Assembly (NCBI RefSeq): GCF_020215705.1
Contig: NZ_JAIWNB010000015.1
Coordinates: 207,922 to 271,921, forward strand
Origin: Nonomuraea aurantiaca
GTDB taxonomy: Bacteria; Actinomycetota; Actinomycetes; Streptosporangiales; Streptosporangiaceae
Reading direction: 5' to 3'
Length of the DNA: 64,000 nt
A program made the translations under genes and the position numbers. The first letter of the stretch is position 1. Each line of letters begins with the position of its first letter. The notes under the pieces were generated by a model. That model did no database searches. It saw only the letters and a program-made list of their open reading frames with translations, and was not told the DNA's origin. Below are positions 17,209 to 25,822 of the stretch, one piece after another.

Positions 17209-17961
17209 CTAGCGAGCCGTCCAGCCGCCGTCGAGGGGCAGGGAGACGCCGGTGATGAACGAACCGGCGGGGCCGCACAGGTAGGCGACCAGTTCGGCCA
17301 CCTCGTCGGGCTCGATCAGCCGCTTGATCGCCGCGGGCTGCAGCATGATGTCCTCGACGACCTCGCCCGGGTCGATGCCGTGCATCTTCGCCTGGTCGGC
17401 GATCTGGCCCTCGACCAGGCCGGTGCGTACGTAGGCCGGGCACACGCAGGTGGAGGTCACCCCATGGGGCGCCCCTTCGAGCGCGACGACCTTGGAGAAC
17501 CCCTCCAGCCCATGCTTGGCCGTCGTGTACGCCGACTTGTACGGCGAAGCCCGCAGCCCGTGCACCGACGAGATGTTGACGAACCGCCCCCACCCCCGCG
17601 CGTACATGCCCGGCAGCACATGCCGCGCGATCCGGAACGGCGCCTCGACCATGACCCGCAGCATCGTGGCGAACACCTCGGGCGGGAACTCCTCGATCGG
17701 CGCCACATGCTGGAACCCCGCGTTGTTGACCACGATGTCGACGGGCCCGTCCGGCAGCGCGCCGACGAACTCCGGATCGCTCAGGTCGGCCACCACCGGC
17801 ACCCCGCCGACCTCGGCGGCCACCTTCTCCGCCGACTCCGCGCTCCGGTCGACGACCAGCACCTTCGCCCCGCCGGCGGCCAGCCGTCTCGCGCAGGCGG
17901 CCCCGATGCCGGCTCCGCCCCCCGTGACCAGCGCCGTCCGCCCCGTCAGCTCGTTCGCCAT
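17209..17961 (-). CDS. 3-hydroxybutyrate dehydrogenase-like short-chain dehydrogenase
   Basis: 250 residues. NAD-binding GGGAGIGAACARRL, NNAGFQHVAPIEEFP, catalytic Ser in NISSVHGLRASPYKSAY, and Tyr-Lys in YTTAKHG. The blocks QHVAPIEEFP, VHGLRASPYKSAYT and CPAYVRTGLVEGQI are characteristic of D-3-hydroxybutyrate dehydrogenases, which oxidise 3-hydroxybutyrate to acetoacetate with NAD. First gene of the leftward module; 115 bases separate it from the regulator. Together with the MHS transporter and two ester hydrolases it implies growth on hydroxybutyrate esters or oligomers. Confidence 0.88.
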   Translation of the reverse strand: MANELTGRTALVTGGGAGIGAACARRLAAGGAKVLVVDRSAESAEKVAAEVGGVPVVADLSDPEFVGALPDGPVDIVVNNAGFQHVAPIEEFPPEVFATMLRVMVEAPFRIARHVLPGMYARGWGRFVNISSVHGLRASPYKSAYTTAKHGLEGFSKVVALEGAPHGVTSTCVCPAYVRTGLVEGQIADQAKMHGIDPGEVVEDIMLQPAAIKRLIEPDEVAELVAYLCGPAGSFITGVSLPLDGGWTAR

Positions 17962-18070
17962 GTATCCGAGCCTAAGCGCTCGCGTGCCGAGGGCGGCATG
18001 GGTGTCCGCGACATAGATCGGTAGTCCTTTATGTGGTGTGTCCCGGCGGCCCTGGCCTCCGCGTGCCTGG

Positions 18071-18076
18071 TACGGT
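18071..18076 (+). promoter_or_regulatory. Probable -10 box of the trpD leader transcript
   Basis: TACGGT ends seven bases before the leader-peptide ATG, so the transcript would begin at the start codon (leaderless). No convincing -35 box is visible. Confidence 0.4.
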
Positions 18077-18083
18077 TTCTCCC

Positions 18084-18122
18084 ATGCACGCGTATTCGTA
18101 CTCCTGGTGGCCCGCCTTCTAG
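18084..18122 (+). CDS. trpL: Tryptophan leader peptide (MHAYSYSWWPAF)
   Basis: A 12-codon frame with tandem Trp codons at 18105-18110, ending at TAG 18120, directly upstream of an attenuator and 100 bases before trpD. Its only role would be to let the ribosome sense charged tRNA-Trp: stalling at the Trp codons changes how the leader RNA folds. The position of the Trp codons immediately before RNA segment 1 is what such a device requires. Confidence 0.85.
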   Translation: MHAYSYSWWPAF

Positions 18123-18171
18123 GCGGTCCTCCTAGCGCATACGCACCCCGGCCGCCTCGACGAGGCGGCCG
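18112..18171 (+). promoter_or_regulatory. Four-segment transcription attenuator of trpD
   Basis: Segment 1 CCGCCT (18112-18117), segment 2 AGGCGG (18121-18126), segment 3 CCGCCT (18152-18157) and segment 4 AGGCGG (18163-18168). Segments 1 and 3 are identical, as are 2 and 4, so 1:2, 2:3 and 3:4 can each pair. The 3:4 hairpin extends to a 9-bp GC-rich stem (18149-18157 with 18163-18171) and is followed by TCGTCATGTC, a weak T-rich tail. Stalling at the Trp codons would cover segment 1, free 2 to pair with 3 and prevent termination. Confidence 0.85.
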
Positions 18172-18221
18172 TCGTCATGTCAGGACCCCCTTGTCGAGCA
18201 CCTCAGACGAAAGGGCGTCCA

Positions 18222-19259
18222 GTGACAACCTGGCCAGCACTGCTCAGCACCCTCCTCGACGGCACCTCGCTCACCTCGGGCCAGGCCGCCTGGGCCATGG
18301 ACCAGATCATGTCGGGTGCCGCCACGGACGCCCAGATCGCCGCGTTCGCGATCGCCATGCGTGCCAAGGGCGAGACCGTGGCGGAGGTGTCCGGCCTGGC
18401 CGACGGCATGCTCGCCAGATCGGCGGCCATCAGGATCGCCGGCGACCCGGTCGACCTGGTCGGCACCGGCGGCGACCGGGCCAACACGGTCAACATCTCG
18501 ACCATGGCGGCCATCGTGGCGGCGGCGGCCGGGGCCAAGGTCGTCAAGCACGGCGGCCGGGCCGCCTCCTCGACCACCGGAGCCGCGGACCTGCTGGAGG
18601 AGCTCGGCGTGGTCATCGACCTGCCGCCGGCCGGTGTCGCCCGGGTGGTGGAGGAGGTCGGCATCACGTTCTGCTTCGCGCCCATCTTCCACCCGGCGCT
18701 GAGACGCACCTCGGGGGCGCGGCGGGAGCTGGGGGTGCCCACGGTCTTCAACTTCCTCGGCCCCCTCACCAACCCCGCCCTGCCAGCCGCCCAGGCGGTC
18801 GGCGTCTTCCACCCGGACCTGGCGCCGGTCATCGCGGGCGTCCTCGCGGAGCGCGGCGGCTCCTCGCTCGTCTTCCGCGGCGACGACGGCCTCGACGAGC
18901 TGACCACCTCCGGCCCCTCGGCCATCTGGCTCGTCCGCAAGGGCACGGTCACCCCGACCCGTTTCGACCCGGCGGACCTGTCGATCCCCCGAGCCCGCCC
19001 ATCGGACCTGGCCGGCGGGGACGCGGCGCACAACGCGGCGGTGGCACGGGCGGTCCTCGCGGGCGAGCGGGGGCCGGTCCGCGACATCGTCCTGCTGAAC
19101 GCGGCCGCCGCCCTGGTCGCGGCCGACGGCACACCGCCCGCCGCCGACCTCACCGGGGCCCTGGCCCACGCCTACAAGCGAGCAGGGGACGCCGTCGACT
19201 CAGGGGCCGCCGAGACCCTGCTCACCCGCTGGGCCCAGGCCACCCAGAGAGCGGCCTGA
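18222..19259 (+). CDS. trpD: Anthranilate phosphoribosyltransferase
   Basis: 345 residues from GTG 18222 (AAAGG nine bases upstream). TrpD transfers phosphoribose from PRPP to anthranilate, the second step of tryptophan synthesis. Family motifs: VGTGGDRANTVNISTMAA (PRPP-binding GTGGD and NxST), KHGGRAASSTTGAADLLEELG, FAPIFHPALRR and FNFLGPLTNPA. Length is normal. It stands alone rather than in a trp operon, behind its own leader peptide and attenuator, and is followed by a convergent fumarase gene. Confidence 0.97.
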   Translation: MTTWPALLSTLLDGTSLTSGQAAWAMDQIMSGAATDAQIAAFAIAMRAKGETVAEVSGLADGMLARSAAIRIAGDPVDLVGTGGDRANTVNISTMAAIVAAAAGAKVVKHGGRAASSTTGAADLLEELGVVIDLPPAGVARVVEEVGITFCFAPIFHPALRRTSGARRELGVPTVFNFLGPLTNPALPAAQAVGVFHPDLAPVIAGVLAERGGSSLVFRGDDGLDELTTSGPSAIWLVRKGTVTPTRFDPADLSIPRARPSDLAGGDAAHNAAVARAVLAGERGPVRDIVLLNAAAALVAADGTPPAADLTGALAHAYKRAGDAVDSGAAETLLTRWAQATQRAA

Positions 19260-19311
19260 GGCCGTCGTGCGTTGGCCGTCGGTTTGAGGGCCCTCGGTTT
19301 GAGGGCCGTCG

Positions 19312-20703
19312 TCATTCGGCGGGCCGGGTCATGGAGAGTACGTCCAGGAGGGCGTCGAGTTGCTCCTCCGTGAGCCGGCCGGCCGACACGTGGCCGCGTT
19401 CGATGACCACCTCGCGGATCGTCTTGCGCTCGGCCAGCGCCTGCTTGGCGATCTTCGCCGCCTCCTCATAGCCCACATACCGGTTCAGCGGCGTGACGAT
19501 CGACGGCGACGACTCCGCGTACTCCCGCAGCCGTGGCACGTTCGCCGTGATCCCCGACACGCAGCGGTCGGCCAGCAGCCGCGAGACGTTGGCCAGCAGC
19601 CGGATCGACTCCAGGATGTTGCGTGCGATGACCGGCAGCTGCACGTTCAGCTCGAAGCTGCCCGACGCGCCCGCGAACGTGATCGCGGCGTCGTTGCCGA
19701 TGACCTGCGCCGCCACCATGGCCGTCGCCTCGGGGATCACCGGGTTGACCTTGCCGGGCATGATGGACGAGCCCGGCTGCAGGTCCGGCAGGTTGATCTC
19801 GCCCAGCCCGGCGCGCGGCCCGGAGCCCATCCACCGGAGATCGTTGGCGATCTTGTTGAGCGAGACCGCGACCACCTTCAGCTGCCCCGACAGCTCGACG
19901 ATGGAGTCCTGCGCGCCCTGTGCCTCGAAGTGGTCCATCGCCTCCCTGAACGGGATCCCGGTCGCCTCGCGCAGCTTCTCGATCGCCAGCTTCGCGAAGC
20001 CCGGCGGGGTGTTGATGCCGGTACCCACCGCCGTACCGCCCAGCGGCAGCTCCAGCACGTGGCCGAGCGCCGTCTTCACCCGTACGGAGCCGTGCTCGAT
20101 CTGCGTGGCGTAGCCGCCGAACTCCTGCCCCAGCGTCACAGGCGTGGCGTCCATGAGGTGCGTCCGCCCCGACTTCACCACCTGGTCGAACTGGATCGCC
20201 TTGGCCCGCAGCGCCGCCGCCAGGTGTTCCAGGGAGGGCAGCAGGTGGTAGGTGACCTCCGTCGCCGCCGCCACGTGGATCGAGGTCGGGAACACGTCAT
20301 TGGACGACTGCGAGGCGTTGACGTGGTCGTTCGGGTGTACGGGACGGCCCAGCCGCTCCTCGGCCAGCGCCGCGACGACCTCGTTGGCGTTCATGTTGGA
20401 CGAGGTGCCGGAACCGGTCTGGAAGACGTCGATCGGGAAGTGGTCGTCGTGCTCGTTCTCCGCGACGTCGGCCGCGGCCTGGGCGATGGCCTCGGACAGG
20501 TCCTTTTCCAGCACGCCGAGCTCACCGTTGACCTCGGCGGCGACCGCCTTGATCAGGCCGAGCGCGGCGATGTGCGACGGCTCCAGCGGCCGTCCGGACA
20601 CCGGGAAGTTCTCCACCGCCCGCTGCGTCTGCGCGCGCCATCTGGCTCCGACCGGAACGCGCACCTCACCCATGGAGTCATGTTCAATGCGGAACTCGCT
20701 CAT
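19312..20703 (-). CDS. fumC: Fumarate hydratase, class II
   Basis: 463 residues. The fumarase/aspartase superfamily signature GSSIMPGKVNP, substrate-binding TGSGTSSNMNANEV and SGRTHLMDATP are intact, and IEHDSMGEVRVP at the N-terminus is typical of FumC. The enzyme converts fumarate to malate in the TCA cycle without an iron-sulfur cluster. A class I enzyme is encoded 6 kb away in the same window, so the organism has both types. Monocistronic; convergent with trpD. Confidence 0.97.
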   Translation of the reverse strand: MSEFRIEHDSMGEVRVPVGARWRAQTQRAVENFPVSGRPLEPSHIAALGLIKAVAAEVNGELGVLEKDLSEAIAQAAADVAENEHDDHFPIDVFQTGSGTSSNMNANEVVAALAEERLGRPVHPNDHVNASQSSNDVFPTSIHVAAATEVTYHLLPSLEHLAAALRAKAIQFDQVVKSGRTHLMDATPVTLGQEFGGYATQIEHGSVRVKTALGHVLELPLGGTAVGTGINTPPGFAKLAIEKLREATGIPFREAMDHFEAQGAQDSIVELSGQLKVVAVSLNKIANDLRWMGSGPRAGLGEINLPDLQPGSSIMPGKVNPVIPEATAMVAAQVIGNDAAITFAGASGSFELNVQLPVIARNILESIRLLANVSRLLADRCVSGITANVPRLREYAESSPSIVTPLNRYVGYEEAAKIAKQALAERKTIREVVIERGHVSAGRLTEEQLDALLDVLSMTRPAE

Positions 20704-20868
20704 GCCTCCCAGTCTGGCTCACGCATCCCGGAACAGCCCGAAAGGGGCGCCACGACGAGAATGTGCCGGCTCAGCGCGCCAGAGGCGGCGAGATTGTGCC
20801 GACTCAGCTCGACAGGGCGTGGCTGTGCCGCGCTTGGCTCGCCAGGGCGCCGGCCTGCCTGTGTCGGG

Positions 20869-22674
20869 TCAGCTCGACAGAAGCGCCACGATGAGGACGG
20901 CGATCACCACGGCGGCGGCCGCGGCCACTGCCATCAGGACCAGCATCCCGTTGCGGTTGCCGGTGGGGCCCTGCTCGGGCTCCTTCGCGATGGCGAACAG
21001 GTCCGTGCCCAGCCCCTGCCCGGCCTGGCGCTCCTGCCCCGCAGGGCGTGGCGGACCGGGGTGCGGGCCGGTCGGCGGTCCCTGCTGCGGCCCCAGCGGT
21101 CCTCCCCTGGGGGGTCCGGCCTGCGGCCCCATGTAGGGCCCTGCCTGCGGGCCGCCCGGCGGCGGTCCGGGCTGTGGGCCTCGCGGGTTCTGCTGCTGCG
21201 GCGGGGGCACCGGGTAGACCTGCTGTCCCGGAGCGTGGTGGATGCGGGTGGTGACGGTGCTCTCCTCGTCGGAGCCACGCCGTGACGGGTCCTGGGGCAT
21301 GGGGGTCTTCGGCCGCGCCACGCTGATGGTCCGCTCGGGGTCGTACGCACCGCTCGGGTGAGGCCCGGTCGGGACGCCGGGTCCTCCGGCACCACGCTGA
21401 GCGCCACCGGGCCCGGACGGGGCGCCTGGGGAGCCGGGTGGGGCACCCACAGGGCCGGACGGGGCGCCCGTGGAGCCGGGAGAGCCGGGAGATCCTTGAG
21501 GGGCACCTGCGGGCCTCTGCGGCCGCGCTCCGGTCGCCGGGCCGGCGGCCTGCGCCCCTGCCCGCGCGGCCTGTGCTCCTGCCGGGGGGCCCTGCGGGGG
21601 CGTGCTGAACGCGTTCGGACCCGACCCGGCCCCGGGCCCCTGTGGCCCGCCCCTCGGGCCCTGCCCGCCGGCTTGCCCGCCGGGGCCACCCGCTCCGCCC
21701 GGAGCCTGCGCTCCACGGGGGGCGGCGGGTGGGGGACCCCACGGGCCGGCCGCCTTGGGGGGCTGTACGGCGGGCGCCGTGTCGTTCGAGTCGGGCACGC
21801 CGGCCTCCTGGGCGATCAGGGCCTCCGCCGTGATCGCCGGCATCTCGCTCGTGGGGGTGTCGGCGATCATCCTGAGCAAGGTCTCCGCCTTGGCCGCCGA
21901 CAGTCGCCGCTTGTGGTCCTTGTCCAGCAGCCCGGTCAGCACCGGCCGCAGCTGCCCGGCCTGGGTCGGCGGGTCGGCGTTCTCGCTCAGCAGCGCGGCG
22001 AGCGTCTCGGCGATCGTGGCCCGCTCGTACGCGGGCCGGCCCTCGACCGCGAAGTACAGCGTCGCGCCCAGCGACCAGACGTCGGACTCGGGCCCGGTGT
22101 ATTCGCCCCTGGCCCGCTCCGGCGCCGTGTATCCGGGGGAGCCGATGACCATGCCGGTCTTGGTGAGCCGGGAGTCGCCCTCGGCCTTGGCGATGCCGAA
22201 GTCGGTCAGCACCACGCGGCCGCTCTCGGTGATGAGCACGTTGCCCGGCTTGACGTCGCGGTGCGTGATGCCCTGGGAGTGCGCCGCGCGCAACGCGCCG
22301 AGCAGGTCGACGCCGATCTCCGCCACCAGCCGGGGCGGCAGCGGGCCCTCATCGTCGATCACCTGCTCCAGGGAGCGGGCCTCGATGAGCTCCATGATGA
22401 TCCACGGGCTGTTGTCGTGGATGAGCACGTCGTGGATGGCGGCGACGGACGGGTGGTTGATCCGGGCGGCGATGCGCCCCTCCCGGACCATGCGCTCGCG
22501 CAGCTCGGCCCGCTGTTCCTCGGTGAGACCCGGGTCCTGGCGGATTTCCTTGACCGCCACCTCGCGCCCGAGCGCGCGGTCGCGGGCGCGCCATACGGTG
22601 CCCATGGTCCCTCGACCGAGGGGCGCGATGAGCTCGTAGCGCTCCGCGAGCAGGCGTGTCTGCTGTTCCGGCAT
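20869..22674 (-). CDS. Membrane-anchored Ser/Thr protein kinase (PknB-type catalytic domain)
   Basis: 601 residues from ATG 22674. Kinase domain at 12-270: GRGTMGTVW, VAVKEI, HRDVKPGNV, DFGIAK and APER. Then about 270 residues of Pro/Gly-rich linker, with the piece YDPERTISVARPKTPMP, and a single C-terminal membrane helix (MLVLMAVAAAAAVVIAVLIV) with almost nothing outside, so no extracellular sensor domain. The low-complexity juxtamembrane linker may be a phosphorylation or docking region. Located 35 bases downstream of a second kinase gene on the same strand, so the two may be co-transcribed. Confidence 0.92.
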   Translation of the reverse strand: MPEQQTRLLAERYELIAPLGRGTMGTVWRARDRALGREVAVKEIRQDPGLTEEQRAELRERMVREGRIAARINHPSVAAIHDVLIHDNSPWIIMELIEARSLEQVIDDEGPLPPRLVAEIGVDLLGALRAAHSQGITHRDVKPGNVLITESGRVVLTDFGIAKAEGDSRLTKTGMVIGSPGYTAPERARGEYTGPESDVWSLGATLYFAVEGRPAYERATIAETLAALLSENADPPTQAGQLRPVLTGLLDKDHKRRLSAAKAETLLRMIADTPTSEMPAITAEALIAQEAGVPDSNDTAPAVQPPKAAGPWGPPPAAPRGAQAPGGAGGPGGQAGGQGPRGGPQGPGAGSGPNAFSTPPQGPPAGAQAARAGAQAAGPATGARPQRPAGAPQGSPGSPGSTGAPSGPVGAPPGSPGAPSGPGGAQRGAGGPGVPTGPHPSGAYDPERTISVARPKTPMPQDPSRRGSDEESTVTTRIHHAPGQQVYPVPPPQQQNPRGPQPGPPPGGPQAGPYMGPQAGPPRGGPLGPQQGPPTGPHPGPPRPAGQERQAGQGLGTDLFAIAKEPEQGPTGNRNGMLVLMAVAAAAAVVIAVLIVALLSS

Positions 22675-22709
22675 GAGAAGAAGATATCGATTCTCGCTTG
22701 GGAAGTGCT

Positions 22710-23819
22710 TTACCCTCGCTTGCGAAGTTCTCTTGGCCAGAACCGTCGAGGAAGACACAACTTTATCACCGTCGCTTTGAAACGGGCATAAGCGGACGGT
22801 GTAGGTCGGGGTTCGACCCGTTTCCGGTGGACGCCTTCACCCGGTTTACGTTCCTGACGTGGTGGCGGGACCGCCAAGGCGGCCGCGGTGGCCTCTGCCC
22901 GGTGCAGCCCGCGGTGTGCGGGCCGGCGCGCGAAAGAGGGAGTGGTGATCACCGGCGCCGGCCGTACCGATCTGGTCGGGGCCAGCGGCTCCTCCGCGGA
23001 ACCGCCCGCCGCGACCCTGGCCAGCATCAACGAGGCGCGCACGGAGTCGAGCCTGGTCTGCGGGTCGATGCGCAGCAGCGCGTCGAGAACCGGCGCCAGC
23101 GGCCCGGCCTTCGTCATCGGGATCGGCTCGCCGCTGGTGAGCGCGGCCAGCGCGGCGGCGGCCGTACGGCGCCCGTGCAGCCCCCGGCCCTCGACGGCGG
23201 TGTAGAGGGTCGCGCCGAGCGACCACAGATCACCGGCCGGACTTGCCTTCGACCCCAGCACCCGCTCTGGAGCGATGTATCCCGCGGACCCCAGCACGAT
23301 GCCCGCCTGGGTAATGGAAACGTCACCTTCCAGTGCGGCCAGCCCGAAGTCCGTCAGGACCGCGCGGTCCTCCATCACCAGCACGTTGCTGGGCTTCACG
23401 TCGCGGTGCAGGATCCCCTTGGCGTGTACGGCCCGCAGCGCCCCGAGGATCTGGCGCCCGATCTCGGCCGCCTTGCGGGGATGGAGCGGTCCGCCCTCCA
23501 GGATCAGCTGCTCAAGGGACCTTGCCTGGAGCAGCTCCATCACGATCCACGGCCGGTCGTCCTCGGTGACCACGTCGAACACGGTGATGACCGACGGATG
23601 CGCGACCATCGCGGTCGCCCTGCCCTCGCGCTCGGTGCGGGCGCACAGCTCGGCCCGCAGTTCCTCGTCGAGCACGGCCGGCAGCCGGACCTCCTTGACC
23701 GCCACGTCCCGGTCGAGCAGCTCATCGTGCGCTCGCCAAACGGTACCCATGCCGCCGCGGCCGACCGGCTCCAGAAGCCGGTAGCGCGCGGCTAGTAGGT
23801 AACCGGAGGGCGCACGCAT
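22710..23819 (-). CDS. Ser/Thr protein kinase, soluble
   Basis: 369 residues from ATG 23819. Full kinase domain at 10-260 (GRGGMGTVW, VAVKEV, HRDVKPSNV, DFGLAA, APER). The C-terminal 100 residues are basic (GEGVHRKRVEPRPTP..., PRRFWPRELRKRG) and lack a membrane helix, unlike the downstream kinase. The two catalytic domains share many blocks (RSLEQ, GTMGTVWRA versus GGMGTVWRA), suggesting tandem duplication followed by divergence of the tails. No cognate substrate gene is obvious next door. Confidence 0.9.
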   Translation of the reverse strand: MRAPSGYLLAARYRLLEPVGRGGMGTVWRAHDELLDRDVAVKEVRLPAVLDEELRAELCARTEREGRATAMVAHPSVITVFDVVTEDDRPWIVMELLQARSLEQLILEGGPLHPRKAAEIGRQILGALRAVHAKGILHRDVKPSNVLVMEDRAVLTDFGLAALEGDVSITQAGIVLGSAGYIAPERVLGSKASPAGDLWSLGATLYTAVEGRGLHGRRTAAAALAALTSGEPIPMTKAGPLAPVLDALLRIDPQTRLDSVRASLMLARVAAGGSAEEPLAPTRSVRPAPVITTPSFARRPAHRGLHRAEATAAALAVPPPRQERKPGEGVHRKRVEPRPTPSAYARFKATVIKLCLPRRFWPRELRKRG

Positions 23820-24047
23820 GGCAGGCAGCTTACCTATTTGTCTAAACCGACCAGTAGAGGCGGGGCCGATAAATTGTTGCGAAGTTAAGTCAACTGGTCT
23901 GACTCGTGACGTCAGCAAACCTGCCGTCCACATCGGTCCGGTTGATAAGGGAGTAGGTGGGCTCCCAGGCGTCGAACACCAGCGGTGTTCCCATCAAGTC
24001 GAAGGCGGGGGCCGCTCTCTTCGGGGGCGGGGGAATGCCGAGTGGGA
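23820..24047. other. Intergenic region between kinase start and IS200/IS605 left end
   Basis: Region before the IS element. It should hold the leftward kinase promoter; TTGACT is visible on the minus strand near 23891-23896 but no well-spaced -10 box. I see no gene. Confidence 0.5.
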
Positions 24048-24142
24048 AGGCGCTCTGGCGCCTGAACGTGCCTTGTGTCGCAGGCCGGTGCGGCTTCTGG
24101 TGAACACTGATGTTATAAGAGCGCGTTGGTCATACTGATCGT

Positions 24143-24573
24143 GTGTCTCGTCAGGTGCGTACTTCCCCCGGTGCGGCCTACGACTTGGGCTACCAGGTGG
24201 TGTGGTGCCCCAAGTATCGGCGGCCTGTCCTGGGCGGTCGGGTCAAGGCCCGGCTGGAGGAACTGCTGCGCGCCAAGGCCGCTGAGCACGACTGGGAGAT
24301 CATCGCCTTGGAGGTGATGCCCGACCACGTGCATCTGTTCGTCAAGCCGCATCCGAAGAACTCCCCGTCGTACGTGGCCAACCAGTTCAAGGGCTACACC
24401 TCCCACCACCTGCGGGCCGAGTTCCCGCATCTGCGCTCCCAGCTGCCGACCTTGTGGTCGCGTTCATACTTTTGGCGAGTGTGGGCGCGGTCAGCGCGGC
24501 CGCGGTCCAGCGGTACATCGAGACCCAGTACGAGCGCGTCCCCAAGGCCAAGAGCGGGGGCGAGGGTGCGTAG
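24143..24573 (+). pseudogene. tnpA: IS200-like Y1 transposase TnpA, interrupted by a one-base frameshift
   Basis: Residues 1-109 follow the TnpA family: YQVVWCPKYRRPVLGG, the HUH motif DHVHLFV (H62, H64) and LPTLWSRSYF. At the four-T run 24470-24473 the frame changes: continuing in frame gives Arg/Ser-rich sequence that runs straight into TnpB, while the -1 frame restores ASVGAVSAAAVQRYIETQYE, which contains the catalytic Tyr (codon 24514-24516), and ends at TAG 24571. So the unshifted product lacks the nucleophile. This is a one-base deletion, a sequencing error, or slippage at the T-run. Confidence 0.8.
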
Positions 24574-25786
24574 GTCGTTCAAGTTCCTGCTGCGGCCGAC
24601 CCGGCACCAGGAGATCGCTCTGACGGCGATGCTGGACGATCACCGGGCGTTGTACAACGCCGCGCTGGAGGAACGCCGGCAAGCGTGGCGGCGGGCAAGA
24701 GTCTCAATCCGGTACGGCGATCAGTCCGCCCAGTTGAAGGAGATCCGTGATGCTGACCCCGAGGGTCAGGGCCGTTGGTCGTTCACTAGCCAGCAACAGA
24801 CCCTGCGGCGGCTGAACAAGGCGTTCGAGGCGTTCTTCCGCCGGGTCAAGAATGGCCGGACACCTGGCTATCCCCGGTTCAAGGGCAGGGGCTGGTTCGA
24901 CACCGTCACCCTGGTCGAGGGCGACGGCGCGAGATGGGACTCCCAGCCTCACCACCCGGCCGCGACCTACCTCCGCGTGCAGGGCGTCGGGCACCTGCGG
25001 GTACACCAGCACCGGCCGATCGCCGGGCGGGTCAAGCAGATCGAGATCAACCGGGAAGGCTCCCGCTGGTATGTGATCTGCTCCTGCGACAGCGTGCCTG
25101 CCGTGCCGTTGTCTGCGACCGGCCGTGAGGTTGGGGTGGACATGGGCGTCGCGCACTTCGCGACCGTGAGCGAGCCGCTCGACGGCGTTACCGACGAGTG
25201 CGGGCATATCGCCAACCCCCGCTACCTCAAGACCGTGGAGGAGGAGTTGGTCGCCGCGCAACGGGCCTACGCCGGCACCAGACGCGGCAGCACCCGCAGG
25301 AAGAGGGCTGCCAAGAAGATCGGGCAGATCCACCGCAAGGTGGCTCGCAGGCGCACCGACCATGCGCACAAGACCGCGCTTGGCCTGGTCCGCGCAGCCG
25401 ACGTGATCGCGGTCGAGGACTTGCGCATCGCGAACATGACCAAGAGCCCCGCTGTGAAGCCTGACCTGGAGCAGGCGCGCGGATTCCTGCCCAATGGGTC
25501 AGCGGCGAAGGCTGGGCTGAACAAGAGCATCCTGGACGCGGGTTGGGGGGTGTTCCTCGCGATCTTGACCAACAAGGCTGAAAGCGCCGGTCGGGACGTG
25601 ATCGCGGTGGATCCCCGCAACACCTCCCGCACCTGCCCCGAATGCGGGCACGTGTCAAGGGAGAATCGCACCACCCAGGCGGACTTCGTCTGCGTCACGT
25701 GCGGGCACGCCGCCAACGCGGACGTGGTCGGGGCGAGCAACATCAAGAGGGCCGGGCTGGTCCTCCGCGACGCCCGCGCGGCGTAG
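24566..25786 (+). CDS. tnpB: RNA-guided nuclease TnpB of the IS200/IS605 element
   Basis: 406 residues from GTG 24566, which overlaps the restored tnpA stop. N-terminal helix-turn-helix/OrfB region (RSFKFLLRPTRHQEIAL), then a RuvC-like core with D192 (VGVDMGV), E284 (VEDLRIANM) and D386 (ANADVVGASN), and the zinc ribbon CPECGH...CVTCGH between the last two. All three catalytic acids are present. TnpB proteins cut DNA guided by an RNA made from the right end of the element. Because tnpA has lost its frame, tnpB is in frame with the upstream tnpA segment and a 547-residue fusion could be made. Confidence 0.9.
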   Translation: MRRSFKFLLRPTRHQEIALTAMLDDHRALYNAALEERRQAWRRARVSIRYGDQSAQLKEIRDADPEGQGRWSFTSQQQTLRRLNKAFEAFFRRVKNGRTPGYPRFKGRGWFDTVTLVEGDGARWDSQPHHPAATYLRVQGVGHLRVHQHRPIAGRVKQIEINREGSRWYVICSCDSVPAVPLSATGREVGVDMGVAHFATVSEPLDGVTDECGHIANPRYLKTVEEELVAAQRAYAGTRRGSTRRKRAAKKIGQIHRKVARRRTDHAHKTALGLVRAADVIAVEDLRIANMTKSPAVKPDLEQARGFLPNGSAAKAGLNKSILDAGWGVFLAILTNKAESAGRDVIAVDPRNTSRTCPECGHVSRENRTTQADFVCVTCGHAANADVVGASNIKRAGLVLRDARAA

Positions 25787-25822
25787 TGAGAAGCCACCCC
25801 GTTCACGGGGTGGAGGAGTCAC
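25720..25822 (+). ncRNA. Putative omega RNA (reRNA) scaffold at the element right end
   Basis: TnpB guide RNAs in this family overlap the 3' end of tnpB and the right-end hairpin, and the guide is the flanking DNA. The hairpin at 25794-25813 and the terminal AGGAGTCAC fit; the guide would then begin near 25823 (GATGGTGGTAAACG). The 5' border is a guess. Confidence 0.4.

Larger units (their letters stand above)
24048..25822 (+). mobile_element. IS200/IS605-family element with tnpA (frameshifted) and tnpB
   Basis: The element carries a Y1 transposase frame and a TnpB frame on one strand. A perfect 6-bp hairpin (AGGCGC, loop TCTG, GCGCCT; 24048-24063) may be the left-end hairpin, and an 8-bp hairpin (CCACCCCG, loop TTCA, CGGGGTGG; 25794-25813) followed by AGGAGTCAC is a typical right end. 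No terminal inverted repeats or target duplication are expected for this family. The exact left border is uncertain (24030-24117). Confidence 0.8.
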
